Below, in pieces: positions 26,320 to 34,745 of a stretch of DNA of 64,000 nucleotides. A program made the translations under genes and the position numbers. A model generated the notes under the pieces. That model saw only the letters and a list, made by a program, of their open reading frames with translations, was not told the DNA's origin and did not search any database. The stretch's first letter is position 1; every line of letters starts with the position of its first letter. Origin of the DNA: Bacteroidia bacterium (GTDB lineage: Bacteria; Bacteroidota; Bacteroidia; JADZBD01); NCBI GenBank assembly GCA_020852255.1, contig JADZBD010000016.1, positions 248,001 to 312,000 of the forward strand, read 5' to 3'.

Positions 26320-27918
26320 TTATTTTTTCAGGTAAAAATCCCTCACCACCTCCGGCTTGAAGCCCTGGAAATCGAAAAGAGTAATGTTTTCTTCATAAAT
26401 TTTATACCCCTCCGCTTCAATGGTCACGACCCACTTACCCGGCGGTAAGGCCATCACATAGTAGCCCTTGTTTTTTTCGGGCACATAGGTACCGTATTCC
26501 GTTCCCGTGTTCTTGTTATGCACATGAATGATTGCATTTCGGAGCTTAAGTGTACTGTCTCCGATCACATGCCCCCTGTATATGGTTTCTTTCCCTTCAA
26601 TTTCGTTAAATGTCACTTTGTAAATATCCCAGTCGCCAAGGCCATCTTCCCTCATGGCCGACATATAGCCGATCCTGCCACCTTCAACAAAGGAGATCAT
26701 CATCTCATCCTCCGCTGTATTCAGTGGATATCCCAAATTCCTCGGCTTGCTCCATGCATTTTCATCTTCGTCCCACACAGATTTAAAAATATCAAACCCA
26801 CCCATACTGGAATGTCCCTCGGAAGCAAAATACAGGGTTTTCCCATCCTGGGAGAGCCGGGGAAACTCCTCTTTAAATTTCGTATTGATATTGGGTCCGA
26901 GATTTACCGGTAATCCCCAGGTATACGTTACATTGCCGTTGGCATCAGCGGCGGGAATTTGCCTGCACATATAGATATCCGTTTGTCCGAAATTATCGGA
27001 TCTAGAGCTGCTGAAAACAAGCACTTGCATTCCTTCACCGTCTGGAGGTGTCCAAATGGATCCGGAGGTTTCAAAACCTGAATTGATATTTTCATTCATA
27101 GGTTGCGATTTCAGGAATGCACCTTTGCCATTGGGTCGCTTCGAAGTGTGGAGATCTCCCATTATTTCAATATGGTCTATATAGAAAACAATCGTGTTCC
27201 CGTCGTAGGTAATATCAGTGGCCTGTTCGTCGAGTGCGGTATTAATATTTCCGCCGATATTGGCTGCCTTGCCCCAAACCCCCGCTTTCTGAGTAACAAT
27301 AAAAATATCAGAAGGATAAAAACCGTCAATTTCCGGACCACCCGGGCCCTTTCTGCGTGTTGTAAAAAGTAAAGTTTGTCCGTCAGGCGTTACAATGGGG
27401 TAATAATCCGGTTCAGGAGAATTGATGGTCTTGCCCATATTTTCGAATGTGATATCAAGCTTTCGCTTCACCAACTCTTTCCCGTTCAGGCATTGCTGGA
27501 TCATACGATCCACTTCCGGGGTCTTCTTGGGTGCTTTTTCTTTATACTTATTATACGCATCAATCGCTTTATCAAATTGCAGCCCGAAGTGATATGCGCG
27601 AGCCAGATCCAGCCATGCGTCATGCTCGGCGCCGGGTTGTTTTACCACAAATTCGAGATGGGGAATTGCTTTTGCCTTTATAGAATGGGAAAGCAGGTAA
27701 CAGCGCCCGGCCTTCTGATTATATTCTACGTTCTTGGCGTCTTTCTTCAGAAGGAGCAGGTATACCTGCAAAGCGGCCTTGTAATTCTTATTGGAATAAT
27801 ACTTCGCAGCCAGGTCCGGATCTCCTTTCAGTACAGGTTGCTGTGCCGATATAATTGCCGGAAAACCAAGCAATAAAAAGAAAATAAATATGAATCGATT
27901 CAGCCTCACAAGCATCAT
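26320..27918 (-). CDS. PorE-like paralog lacking the OmpA domain (paralog 2)
   Basis: A 532-residue secreted protein: signal peptide (FFLLLGFPAIISAQQ), TPR-like helices (about 30-145), PD40 beta-propeller (about 165-430, PIVTPDGQTLLFTTRRKG, RLSQDGKTLYFASEGHSSMGGFDIFKS) and a carboxypeptidase-regulatory-like domain (about 445-532). It stops there: the peptidoglycan-binding OmpA domain of paralogs 1, 4 and 5 is absent, and the downstream DNA is the exonuclease gene, so this is a true domain loss rather than a frameshift. It may act as a soluble or partner-anchored propeller. Confidence 0.88.
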   Translation of the reverse strand: MMLVRLNRFIFIFFLLLGFPAIISAQQPVLKGDPDLAAKYYSNKNYKAALQVYLLLLKKDAKNVEYNQKAGRCYLLSHSIKAKAIPHLEFVVKQPGAEHDAWLDLARAYHFGLQFDKAIDAYNKYKEKAPKKTPEVDRMIQQCLNGKELVKRKLDITFENMGKTINSPEPDYYPIVTPDGQTLLFTTRRKGPGGPEIDGFYPSDIFIVTQKAGVWGKAANIGGNINTALDEQATDITYDGNTIVFYIDHIEIMGDLHTSKRPNGKGAFLKSQPMNENINSGFETSGSIWTPPDGEGMQVLVFSSSRSDNFGQTDIYMCRQIPAADANGNVTYTWGLPVNLGPNINTKFKEEFPRLSQDGKTLYFASEGHSSMGGFDIFKSVWDEDENAWSKPRNLGYPLNTAEDEMMISFVEGGRIGYMSAMREDGLGDWDIYKVTFNEIEGKETIYRGHVIGDSTLKLRNAIIHVHNKNTGTEYGTYVPEKNKGYYVMALPPGKWVVTIEAEGYKIYEENITLFDFQGFKPEVVRDFYLKK

Positions 27919-27962
27919 TCTCTATAGCAGGACAAATGGCCTGCCAAACATGCAAAGCAAGG

Positions 27963-27997
27963 AAAAAAAAGGGAGACCTGCAATGTTCGGGCCTCCC
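27963..27997 (-). terminator. Intrinsic terminator after paralog 3
   Basis: On the minus strand GGGAGGCC (27990-27997) pairs with GGTCTCCC (27971-27978), one G-U pair included, followed by eight T residues (27963-27970). It lies 30 bases after the stop at 28028. Confidence 0.8.
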
Positions 27998-28027
27998 TCT
28001 AATTAACAGAAATTCAACAATTTATCT

Positions 28028-30244
28028 CTATTTCGGGTCTGCGGACTTCAGATAAACCTTGGTATATTGAAACTGCTCATATACCTCACGGTTCTCTATG
28101 TAATCTCCCTTATACTCCGGGCCACGAACTTTATAGAAAACTTTGAAATCAATATTGTCTACTGTAAGGCCGCGTTCTTTCAGTGCTTTACGGATCCGGG
28201 CTTCCGTTTCAATGGCTCGCTGATGTGCCAACTCACCGTTCGTCTTATATAATTTACCACCGGTAGGAACCTTGGAGGCACAGGTTGTGATAACCACTTT
28301 CACTTTCTCTCCGGATCTCAGTTTTTGTTCGAGTTTGTCAATCATCGCTTTAAACTTCTCATCATCTTCTCCAATCTTGGATTTATTGTAGGTGAAATAT
28401 TTTGAATAATCCGCATTTGTAGAATCAGTAATCGTGGATTTAGGCTGCCCGCTTCCGGAATTCTTCACACTTCCGTCTTTGGGACGGTTTGGGTCTTTGG
28501 GATCCTTTGGATCTTTGGGGTCTTTAGGATCCTTTGGGTCTTTGGGAGGATTTACGACTACCGTATTGCCCGCGCTATCCGGCGGAAGAACACCATCTTC
28601 GATTACACGTACGGTAGTTCCGTCCAGGATAATCGTTTTCAATTTATACTCTTTTCCATCCTCATTAAAATCTACGAAGGGCGTTTTTATTAATTCGCTG
28701 TAAAGGATATTCCCTCCAACTTCCACGGCCCATGTATATTCTTTATTGGGCTGCAAGGAACTGATGTATCTCCCGCTGGAAGTATTCACTCTGTAATCAC
28801 GGGCATCGCCGGTTTCAGAATGTGTCATCCGGATAAAAAGATCTTCAGGAAGCGGGTCACCGTTGGCGGTCTTCACCAGTCCCACCATCAGAGCAACCGG
28901 CTCAACAACAGGAGTGGGAATTGTGGCCATGTAGATATCCTTTTCGCCTTTAGAGCCATCCCGGAATGAGGAGAAATAGGCCCTGCGGCCATCCGTAGAC
29001 ATCACATAAAAAATATCGTCATCCGTCGTATTGATGGGATAGCCCATGTTCTCGGGTGCTCTCCATCCGGAATCGTTCCTTGCGGTGAAGAAAATATCGA
29101 AGCCTCCCATGGAGCGATGACCCTTAGATGAAAAGAACAAGGTTACCCCATCCGGGTGAATAAAAGGGGCATCCTCGTCATAAGGGGTGTTAACGGTCGG
29201 ACCGAGGTTCATTGCTTTTGACCACCGGCCGTTGGGGAGTTTCACACACTTATAGATATCACGACCTCCGATACCTCCCTTCCGGTCGGAAACAAAATAA
29301 AGTGTTCCTCCATCGGCTGATACACAAGCGTGCGTTTCCCAACTTCCTGTATTAATATCGGTTATGTCTGCGGGTTCAACTCCCAGTTTCTCCGGACTAC
29401 TCCACATAAGTCCGTTCAGTTCCGAAATAAATATTCCACCGTCGCCCTGAATGTCCTTATAAACAAAGAGCTGGGATCCGTCCGCTGACATTCCGATGGT
29501 GGCCTCGTGGTCGAAGGAGTTCACGGTGGGTCCCATGTTTTTGGCGGTGGACCACGTACCGTCCGGTTTTCGTTCGCAGTACCAGATATCCTCAAAATAT
29601 TTCAGGTCGAGGGTACGGTTGTCCTCCCCTCCCATTCCTGCACGACGGGATGTGAAATAAAGAAATTTCTCATCTGCCGTAATTATGGGACTATAATCAC
29701 CATAGGGGGAATTCACACTATCACCCAGATTGGTGATCACAAAAGGCATAGGCGCTTTCACCAACTCCTCTCCGTTTCTCGACCATTCCATCCGGTGAGA
29801 AACATCCTTAAGTGTTTCAACATCCTTGGCGTGAATGGTTGTCTTAAACTTTTCGAAATAAGACAGCGCATCTGCAAAGCGGTAATCGAGGTGATAGGCT
29901 TGTGCCAGGAAGAAATAGGAAGACAAGGGTGCTCCCTTCTCGGAAGGTTCAAACTCCATGTACTTTTTTGTCACATTTCGGCAGGCTCTTTCAAGAAAGG
30001 GAATAGCCTTGAGCTTTTCTGTTGTACTCTGCAGGTAGAGAAAACCCACTTTGTAGCTGACATTTGCGTTCCCTGTATCTGTTTTGTGAAGATCAAGGAA
30101 GAGGTTTAGTGCCGTATCATAGAATTGCTCCAGGATCAGCAGGTTGCCCTGCTCGAACTTCTGACGGAATTCCTTGCCTTGTCCGAACACTACGGAATAG
30201 CTGAGGATCAATAAGATACTCGAAAGCAGCGTGCGTTTTATCAC
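28028..30244 (-). CDS. PorE-like paralog with KDP-repeat linker and degenerate OmpA domain (paralog 3)
   Basis: A 738-residue protein starting at a GTG (30244; IKRTLLSSILLILSYSVVFGQ signal). Layout: TPR-like helices (about 20-150), PD40 propeller (about 170-455), carboxypeptidase-regulatory-like domain (about 460-545), a linker of about five KDP repeats (about 570-590) and a C-terminal OmpA-like domain. That domain keeps the strand YFTYNKSKI and the helix with the ligand-type Arg (LAHQRAIE) but replaces the usual GHTD Asp motif by TTCASKVPT, so diaminopimelate binding is doubtful. N-terminal sequence is closest to paralog 4, pointing to tandem duplication. Confidence 0.88.
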   Translation of the reverse strand: MIKRTLLSSILLILSYSVVFGQGKEFRQKFEQGNLLILEQFYDTALNLFLDLHKTDTGNANVSYKVGFLYLQSTTEKLKAIPFLERACRNVTKKYMEFEPSEKGAPLSSYFFLAQAYHLDYRFADALSYFEKFKTTIHAKDVETLKDVSHRMEWSRNGEELVKAPMPFVITNLGDSVNSPYGDYSPIITADEKFLYFTSRRAGMGGEDNRTLDLKYFEDIWYCERKPDGTWSTAKNMGPTVNSFDHEATIGMSADGSQLFVYKDIQGDGGIFISELNGLMWSSPEKLGVEPADITDINTGSWETHACVSADGGTLYFVSDRKGGIGGRDIYKCVKLPNGRWSKAMNLGPTVNTPYDEDAPFIHPDGVTLFFSSKGHRSMGGFDIFFTARNDSGWRAPENMGYPINTTDDDIFYVMSTDGRRAYFSSFRDGSKGEKDIYMATIPTPVVEPVALMVGLVKTANGDPLPEDLFIRMTHSETGDARDYRVNTSSGRYISSLQPNKEYTWAVEVGGNILYSELIKTPFVDFNEDGKEYKLKTIILDGTTVRVIEDGVLPPDSAGNTVVVNPPKDPKDPKDPKDPKDPKDPNRPKDGSVKNSGSGQPKSTITDSTNADYSKYFTYNKSKIGEDDEKFKAMIDKLEQKLRSGEKVKVVITTCASKVPTGGKLYKTNGELAHQRAIETEARIRKALKERGLTVDNIDFKVFYKVRGPEYKGDYIENREVYEQFQYTKVYLKSADPK
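28476..28548 (-). repeat. 9-bp tandem repeat coding KDP units
   Basis: Imperfect 9-bp units (AAA/G GAC/T CCN on the minus strand) repeat across the linker of paralog 3. Codon choice varies between units, so the protein repeat is better conserved than the DNA and slippage is limited. A length change by whole units would keep the frame. Confidence 0.7.
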
Positions 30245-30266
30245 AGACTTTCCAGGTTTGGTTGCG

Positions 30267-30274
30267 CAAATTTA
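30267..30274 (-). promoter_or_regulatory. -7 box TAAATTTG before paralog 3
   Basis: Minus-strand TAAATTTG, a full TAnnTTTG match, lies 22 nt before the GTG at 30244 in the 101-bp gap between paralogs 3 and 4. Confidence 0.5.
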
Positions 30275-30345
30275 CCCGATTTGAATGGGAAATAGATGCC
30301 GGGAACGAATTGTTATTAACAAGCCGCGGAGGGAATAATGGCCTG

Positions 30346-32643
30346 CTATTCAACGATCTGTAGCTCAACCCTTCGGTTCTTCTGCATTCCCGCCATATCC
30401 GGTTTTCCGTTGGGAAGCACTTCTTTGGCTATGGGTTTTTTCTCGCCATACCCTTTGGCGGTGAGTCTGTTTTTATCAACACCCTTTTTGACCAGGTAAT
30501 TAACCACTGCCTGGGCGCGTTGTTGGGAAAGAACTTCATTCTGCTTGTCATTCCCCTTGGAATCCGTGTGTCCGGAAATCTCGATCTTGATAAAATCATA
30601 TTCTTTCATCAGGGCAATCACCTTTTCGAGCTCTACGTTCGACTGTTTCCGCAGGGTAGACTTGCCTGAGTCAAAGAAAATATTGTTCATCACAATGCTG
30701 GCACCCACCTTTACCCTTTCGAGGATAATATCCTTTTTAATTTCAGAGTACTCTGGCTTTTTCGGAACATTTACGTTGACGCTTTGAAATAGAAAGTTTT
30801 TCGCCTCATAGGAAATGTTATAATCCTTTCCCTTGTCCAGTACAAAAAAATACAGGCCTGTTTCCGAATGAGGATAGAAGGTGTTTAGCAATGCTCCTGT
30901 CAGGTTATCTTTAACGATGATGCGGGTAAGAGGAACAATATTTCCGGCGGCATCTTTCACTACACCGCTCACCGATACGGTACCCTTGGCCTTCGTTTCA
31001 AAATTGATGGCTTTCAGATCCACTCCCTTTTCAATTTCAGTGTAGGCGTTTTTGGGATCTACGGTTATGGTTTCAACGATGGGCTGTAAGGAATCAGCCT
31101 CATACGTGATGGCGAATGTGGTGGCTTTATCGCCGGGGTTAAGTATCAGTATGTATTTTCCGGTCTGCGGATTAGGTTTCACCAAAGAGTATTCTTCTCC
31201 GGTTTCCGCATCCCGCACGGTAATTCTTACGCTGGGAGGAATGCTGTCCGACTTCCCGTCGAGCGTGATAAACCCTTTCATCAGCACAATTGGTTCCACT
31301 ACGCTGGACTCAAAAGTGATCATATAAATATCCTTATCCCCCAGACCGCCTTCCTTCCCTGAAGCATAATATCCTCGTTTACCATCGGAGGATGTCACAT
31401 AAAAAATATCATCATCGGTGGTATTGGCAGGGTATCCCAGGTTGGCGGGCGGACCCCACGCGGTATCAAAAAGCTGGGCGTAAAAAATATCGAAACCTCC
31501 CATGCTCTTGTGACCCGTTGAAGAAAAGAATAGTGTCCGGTTATCCGGGTGCATAAAAGGAGCATCCTCATCATAGGGTGTATTGATCACCGGCCCCAGG
31601 TTCTGTGCCATAGACCAGTTGCCGTTGGGAAGACGCTTCACTCGGTAAATATCCCGTCCGCCGTAACCACCCTTTCTGTCCGAAACAAAATAGAGGGTAT
31701 TGCCATCAGGAGTCACACACGCACTGGGTTCCCATGCTTTGGAATTAATATCTGTTGGTACCGTATTGGTTGCATCGATCTTATCCGGTGCTGTCCATTC
31801 TTTGCCGGTGAACTCACTCAGGAAAATATTACCGTCTCCCATTTCGTCTTTATAGATGAGCATGAGGTATCCGTCTGCACTTAACCCAACTGTTGCTTCA
31901 TGTTCCATGGTATTAACAGGAGGCCCCAGCGGCAAGGCGCCCGTCCAGCTTCCGTCGGCTTTTCTTTTACAATACCATATATCTTCAAAGAATCCGCCAT
32001 CCAGAGTACGGTTATTCAAACCACCCATGCCGGGACGCCGGGAAGTAAAAAAGATATAGGATTCATCGGCTGTGATAACAGGAGAGTAATCAGGAAAGGA
32101 AGAATTCACACTGTCGCCCAGGTTGACGATAGTACAGTTGATTGGCTTTTGGGTGAACTCGATCGCATTAAAAGACATTTCGATCAGGTGATTCACCTCC
32201 AGCAGGAGTGCCTTATCCTTCACGCCGATAATTTCTTTGAATTTATTGTAGTACTCAGTGGCCAGATCGAACTTATGATTCAGATGCAGCGCCTGGGCAT
32301 AATAGTAATTAGAGATCTCCGGGGCACTTCGTTCTGCGGGTTCATCTTCCATGTATTTTTTGGCTGTATACTGTACCGCAAAAGCAAGAAACGGTTCTGC
32401 CAGCTTTTTCCGGTTGGAGCTTTTCAGATAGAGAAATCCAACCTTATAATTTACATTGGCGTTGGTGGAATCCATTTTCCGGCAGTCAAGGAAAACCGTG
32501 AGAGCTGAGTCGTAAAAACCCTCCAGAAGCATCAGGTTCCCCTGCGTGAATTTGTCACGGAACACCCGCTTATCGAATTTCGGCTGAGCCAGGGAAAGCA
32601 CTCCTGACAGAAGAAAAACAAGCAATGGGATGCAGCGGGGCAT
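30346..32643 (-). CDS. PorE-like protein with two CRD modules and OmpA domain (paralog 4)
   Basis: A 765-residue protein from the ATG at 32643 (MPRCIPLLVFLLSGVLSLAQ signal peptide). Order: TPR-like helices (about 20-155), PD40 propeller (about 175-450), two carboxypeptidase-regulatory-like domains (about 455-550 and 560-645), OmpA domain (about 650-765) with NIFFDSGKSTLRKQS, SGHTDSKGNDKQN and SQQRAQAV intact. The extra CRD lengthens the spacer between propeller and peptidoglycan anchor. A longer reading through the hairpin at 32650-32677 (starting at 32679 or 32685) is possible but would remove the clean signal peptide start. Confidence 0.9.
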   Translation of the reverse strand: MPRCIPLLVFLLSGVLSLAQPKFDKRVFRDKFTQGNLMLLEGFYDSALTVFLDCRKMDSTNANVNYKVGFLYLKSSNRKKLAEPFLAFAVQYTAKKYMEDEPAERSAPEISNYYYAQALHLNHKFDLATEYYNKFKEIIGVKDKALLLEVNHLIEMSFNAIEFTQKPINCTIVNLGDSVNSSFPDYSPVITADESYIFFTSRRPGMGGLNNRTLDGGFFEDIWYCKRKADGSWTGALPLGPPVNTMEHEATVGLSADGYLMLIYKDEMGDGNIFLSEFTGKEWTAPDKIDATNTVPTDINSKAWEPSACVTPDGNTLYFVSDRKGGYGGRDIYRVKRLPNGNWSMAQNLGPVINTPYDEDAPFMHPDNRTLFFSSTGHKSMGGFDIFYAQLFDTAWGPPANLGYPANTTDDDIFYVTSSDGKRGYYASGKEGGLGDKDIYMITFESSVVEPIVLMKGFITLDGKSDSIPPSVRITVRDAETGEEYSLVKPNPQTGKYILILNPGDKATTFAITYEADSLQPIVETITVDPKNAYTEIEKGVDLKAINFETKAKGTVSVSGVVKDAAGNIVPLTRIIVKDNLTGALLNTFYPHSETGLYFFVLDKGKDYNISYEAKNFLFQSVNVNVPKKPEYSEIKKDIILERVKVGASIVMNNIFFDSGKSTLRKQSNVELEKVIALMKEYDFIKIEISGHTDSKGNDKQNEVLSQQRAQAVVNYLVKKGVDKNRLTAKGYGEKKPIAKEVLPNGKPDMAGMQKNRRVELQIVE

Positions 32644-32649
32644 AAACAG

Positions 32650-32677
32650 AAAAAAACGTCCGTGATTACTCACGGAC
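32650..32677 (-). terminator. Hairpin with T7 tract directly before the paralog 4 start codon
   Basis: On the minus strand a perfect 7-bp stem GTCCGTG (32671-32677) / CACGGAC (32658-32664) with 6-nt loop is followed by G then seven T (32650-32656). It has terminator form and lies 50 bases after the paralog 5 stop, but also 6 bases before the paralog 4 ATG and just downstream of that gene's own promoter. It may end the upstream transcript, or act as a 5' attenuator or stabilising hairpin for paralog 4. Confidence 0.7.
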
Positions 32678-32682
32678 ATCCC

Positions 32683-32715
32683 CAAAGATACATTAATAAG
32701 CCTACATTGCCAAAA
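32683..32715 (-). promoter_or_regulatory. Promoter TTTTG-N20-TATCTTTG for paralog 4
   Basis: Minus-strand TTTTG (32711-32715) and TATCTTTG (32683-32690) are spaced 20 nt, matching the Bacteroidota consensus. Transcription would begin near 32677, the first base of the hairpin. Confidence 0.65.
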
Positions 32716-32726
32716 GGAGGTGACGC

Positions 32727-34745
32727 TTACTTTTTCTTCTTTTCCTTCAGATTATCAGGCACTTTAATAGGCTCCACCACATCCAGCGGACCGTTCAGGC
32801 CAATGACCTTGAATTCAAACCGGCGATTCATAGCCATGCCGGCCCTGTTCCAACTGCCGTCGTGGTTTTTATTCGCCGCGATGGGTTGCGATTCTCCGTA
32901 TCCATAAGATCTCAGGCGTTCAGGTGCAATGCCTGCATCCACCAGATACTGTACCACAGCAGCTGCACGTTTTTCCGACAACTTCAGATTCAGTTCATCA
33001 CTTCCCTGTGCATCACAATGTCCACCAATCTCGGCCACCAGCTTCGGCATTTTCATCAGCAGGTTTTTAAGCTTATCCAACTCCACCTTCGACTCAGGTT
33101 TCAACACAGACTTGCCGCTTTCGAAGAAAACATTTTTCAGAATAATCTTTGTGCCCACCTTAATCGGCATCAATTCTACAGGCCGCTGCAGCAGCTGATA
33201 GGAACTGGTATCCTTCACATCCAGGTTAAATGACTGAAAGGCGAACCCTTCGGCTTCATAAGTGATATTATAGTTTTTTCCGGGGGGCAGGATAAACACA
33301 TACTTACCTGTGCTGGTATTCGGATAATAGGTGCCCACCAGATCTCCGGTAATGTTGTCGGTTACGTTGATCACGGTTCCCTCCGGAACACCACCAAAAA
33401 TACTGGATATTACCCCGGAGAACACTGAGATTGGGAGCTCTTTCTGTCCCGGAAGCTCTACCTCGTAAATATCCTTTTCCCCCAACCCATCTGCCCGGTA
33501 CGATGAGTAGTACGCATGACGGTTATCCGGTGTGGGAACGAAGAAAATATCATCATCAGTAGTATTTACCGGATATCCGATATTTCGGGGTGTGGACCAT
33601 CCGGTATCCGTTAGTGTACTTACAAACACATCAAAACCTCCCATGGATTTATGTCCTCTGGAAGAGAAATACAGCGTTTTATCATCCGGCTGAATGAAGG
33701 GTCCGTCCTCATCGTATTTTGTATTGATCCGGGGTCCCAGGTTCAGTGCATGAGACCATTTTCCGTTCGGGAGTTTCACGCAGCGGTAGATATCACGTCC
33801 ACCAAAACCACCGAGCGTATCGCTCACAAAATAGAGGGTATTCCCGTCAGAGGATAATGTCACACTTGGCTCCCAGAACTTTGTGTTTATTGTATTGGGA
33901 AGTTTAACAGGTTCTGACCAAATGTTCCCTTTTAGGCTGGTAGAATATATATTTCCATTTCCTCCATCGTCCTTATAAATAAAAAGCTGGGAGCCATCCA
34001 CAGAAAGACCGATGGTAGCTTCATGGCCATCCGTATTCACCGGCAGCCCGATATTTCGCGCCGGGAGCCATTCATCATTCTCCTTCTGGGAAATAAAGAT
34101 GTCTTCAAAATAATTTCCGCTCTCATCTTTTTTTCCGCCGGTAGTTACATTTCTGCGTGAGGTAAAAACGATCGTGTTCTGATCGGCGCTGAGTACTGCC
34201 GAATAATCAGGAAATGGCGAATTGATATTCGGCCCAAGGTTTTTCACTTTGAAGTCAACGGGCGCGGCCACCAGTTCTTTGGCGTTCATGCATAATTCGA
34301 TCCTGTGGTCCACATCGGCCAGGTTCGCCAGATCCGACTCGCTGAGTATTCCTTTAAATTTCCCGTACATGGCAATTGCATCGTCAAAGCGGTAGTTCAG
34401 GTGATACGCGTCACCCAGCATGAGATACGCTGTTACCGGCGCTTTTTTCTTTTTAAAATTCTGTGTCTGGTAGTTGGGGTCAACCTCACGGGTGGCGCGT
34501 TCCAGCAGCGAAATGCAGTTTTTTCTTTCCAGCGGATGATGGAGCATACATACCCCGGTTTTATAATTCAGATTGGCATTCCCCGTATCCAACTGAAGCA
34601 AATGACGATAAAGGGGTAAAGCCTGCATGTAGGACGAGTCATAGAAAAACATCTCTGCATCCTTATAGACCTTCTTAGGAGCCTCCTGCGCCAAGATGGT
34701 ACCGCAGAAAAAAAGAAATATACAAGCAGAAAGAAACTTCCTCAT
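32727..34745 (-). CDS. PorE-like protein with OmpA domain (paralog 5)
   Basis: A 672-residue protein: signal peptide (MRKFLSACIFLFFCGTILAQ), TPR-like helices (about 25-155), PD40 propeller (about 175-445), one carboxypeptidase-regulatory-like domain (about 450-520) and an OmpA domain (about 525-645) with NVFFESGKSVLKPES, GGHCDAQGSDELN (HCD in place of HTD) and SEKRAAAV, then a basic tail KEKKKK. Its ATG shares a base with the stop of the E2 gene (TGATG at 34743-34747), so it is translationally coupled to a metabolic gene. Confidence 0.9.
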   Translation of the reverse strand: MRKFLSACIFLFFCGTILAQEAPKKVYKDAEMFFYDSSYMQALPLYRHLLQLDTGNANLNYKTGVCMLHHPLERKNCISLLERATREVDPNYQTQNFKKKKAPVTAYLMLGDAYHLNYRFDDAIAMYGKFKGILSESDLANLADVDHRIELCMNAKELVAAPVDFKVKNLGPNINSPFPDYSAVLSADQNTIVFTSRRNVTTGGKKDESGNYFEDIFISQKENDEWLPARNIGLPVNTDGHEATIGLSVDGSQLFIYKDDGGNGNIYSTSLKGNIWSEPVKLPNTINTKFWEPSVTLSSDGNTLYFVSDTLGGFGGRDIYRCVKLPNGKWSHALNLGPRINTKYDEDGPFIQPDDKTLYFSSRGHKSMGGFDVFVSTLTDTGWSTPRNIGYPVNTTDDDIFFVPTPDNRHAYYSSYRADGLGEKDIYEVELPGQKELPISVFSGVISSIFGGVPEGTVINVTDNITGDLVGTYYPNTSTGKYVFILPPGKNYNITYEAEGFAFQSFNLDVKDTSSYQLLQRPVELMPIKVGTKIILKNVFFESGKSVLKPESKVELDKLKNLLMKMPKLVAEIGGHCDAQGSDELNLKLSEKRAAAVVQYLVDAGIAPERLRSYGYGESQPIAANKNHDGSWNRAGMAMNRRFEFKVIGLNGPLDVVEPIKVPDNLKEKKKK

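Noticed and set aside
27927-27944. 5-bp hairpin GCAGG/CCTGC just before PorE-like paralog 2
   Set aside because: Short stem likely to arise by chance; there is no T-run and no promoter directly upstream that would give it a role.
28476-28548. Regular 9-bp repeat resembling a short CRISPR or minisatellite array
   Set aside because: It has no spacers, stays in frame and codes for KDP units of a protein linker.
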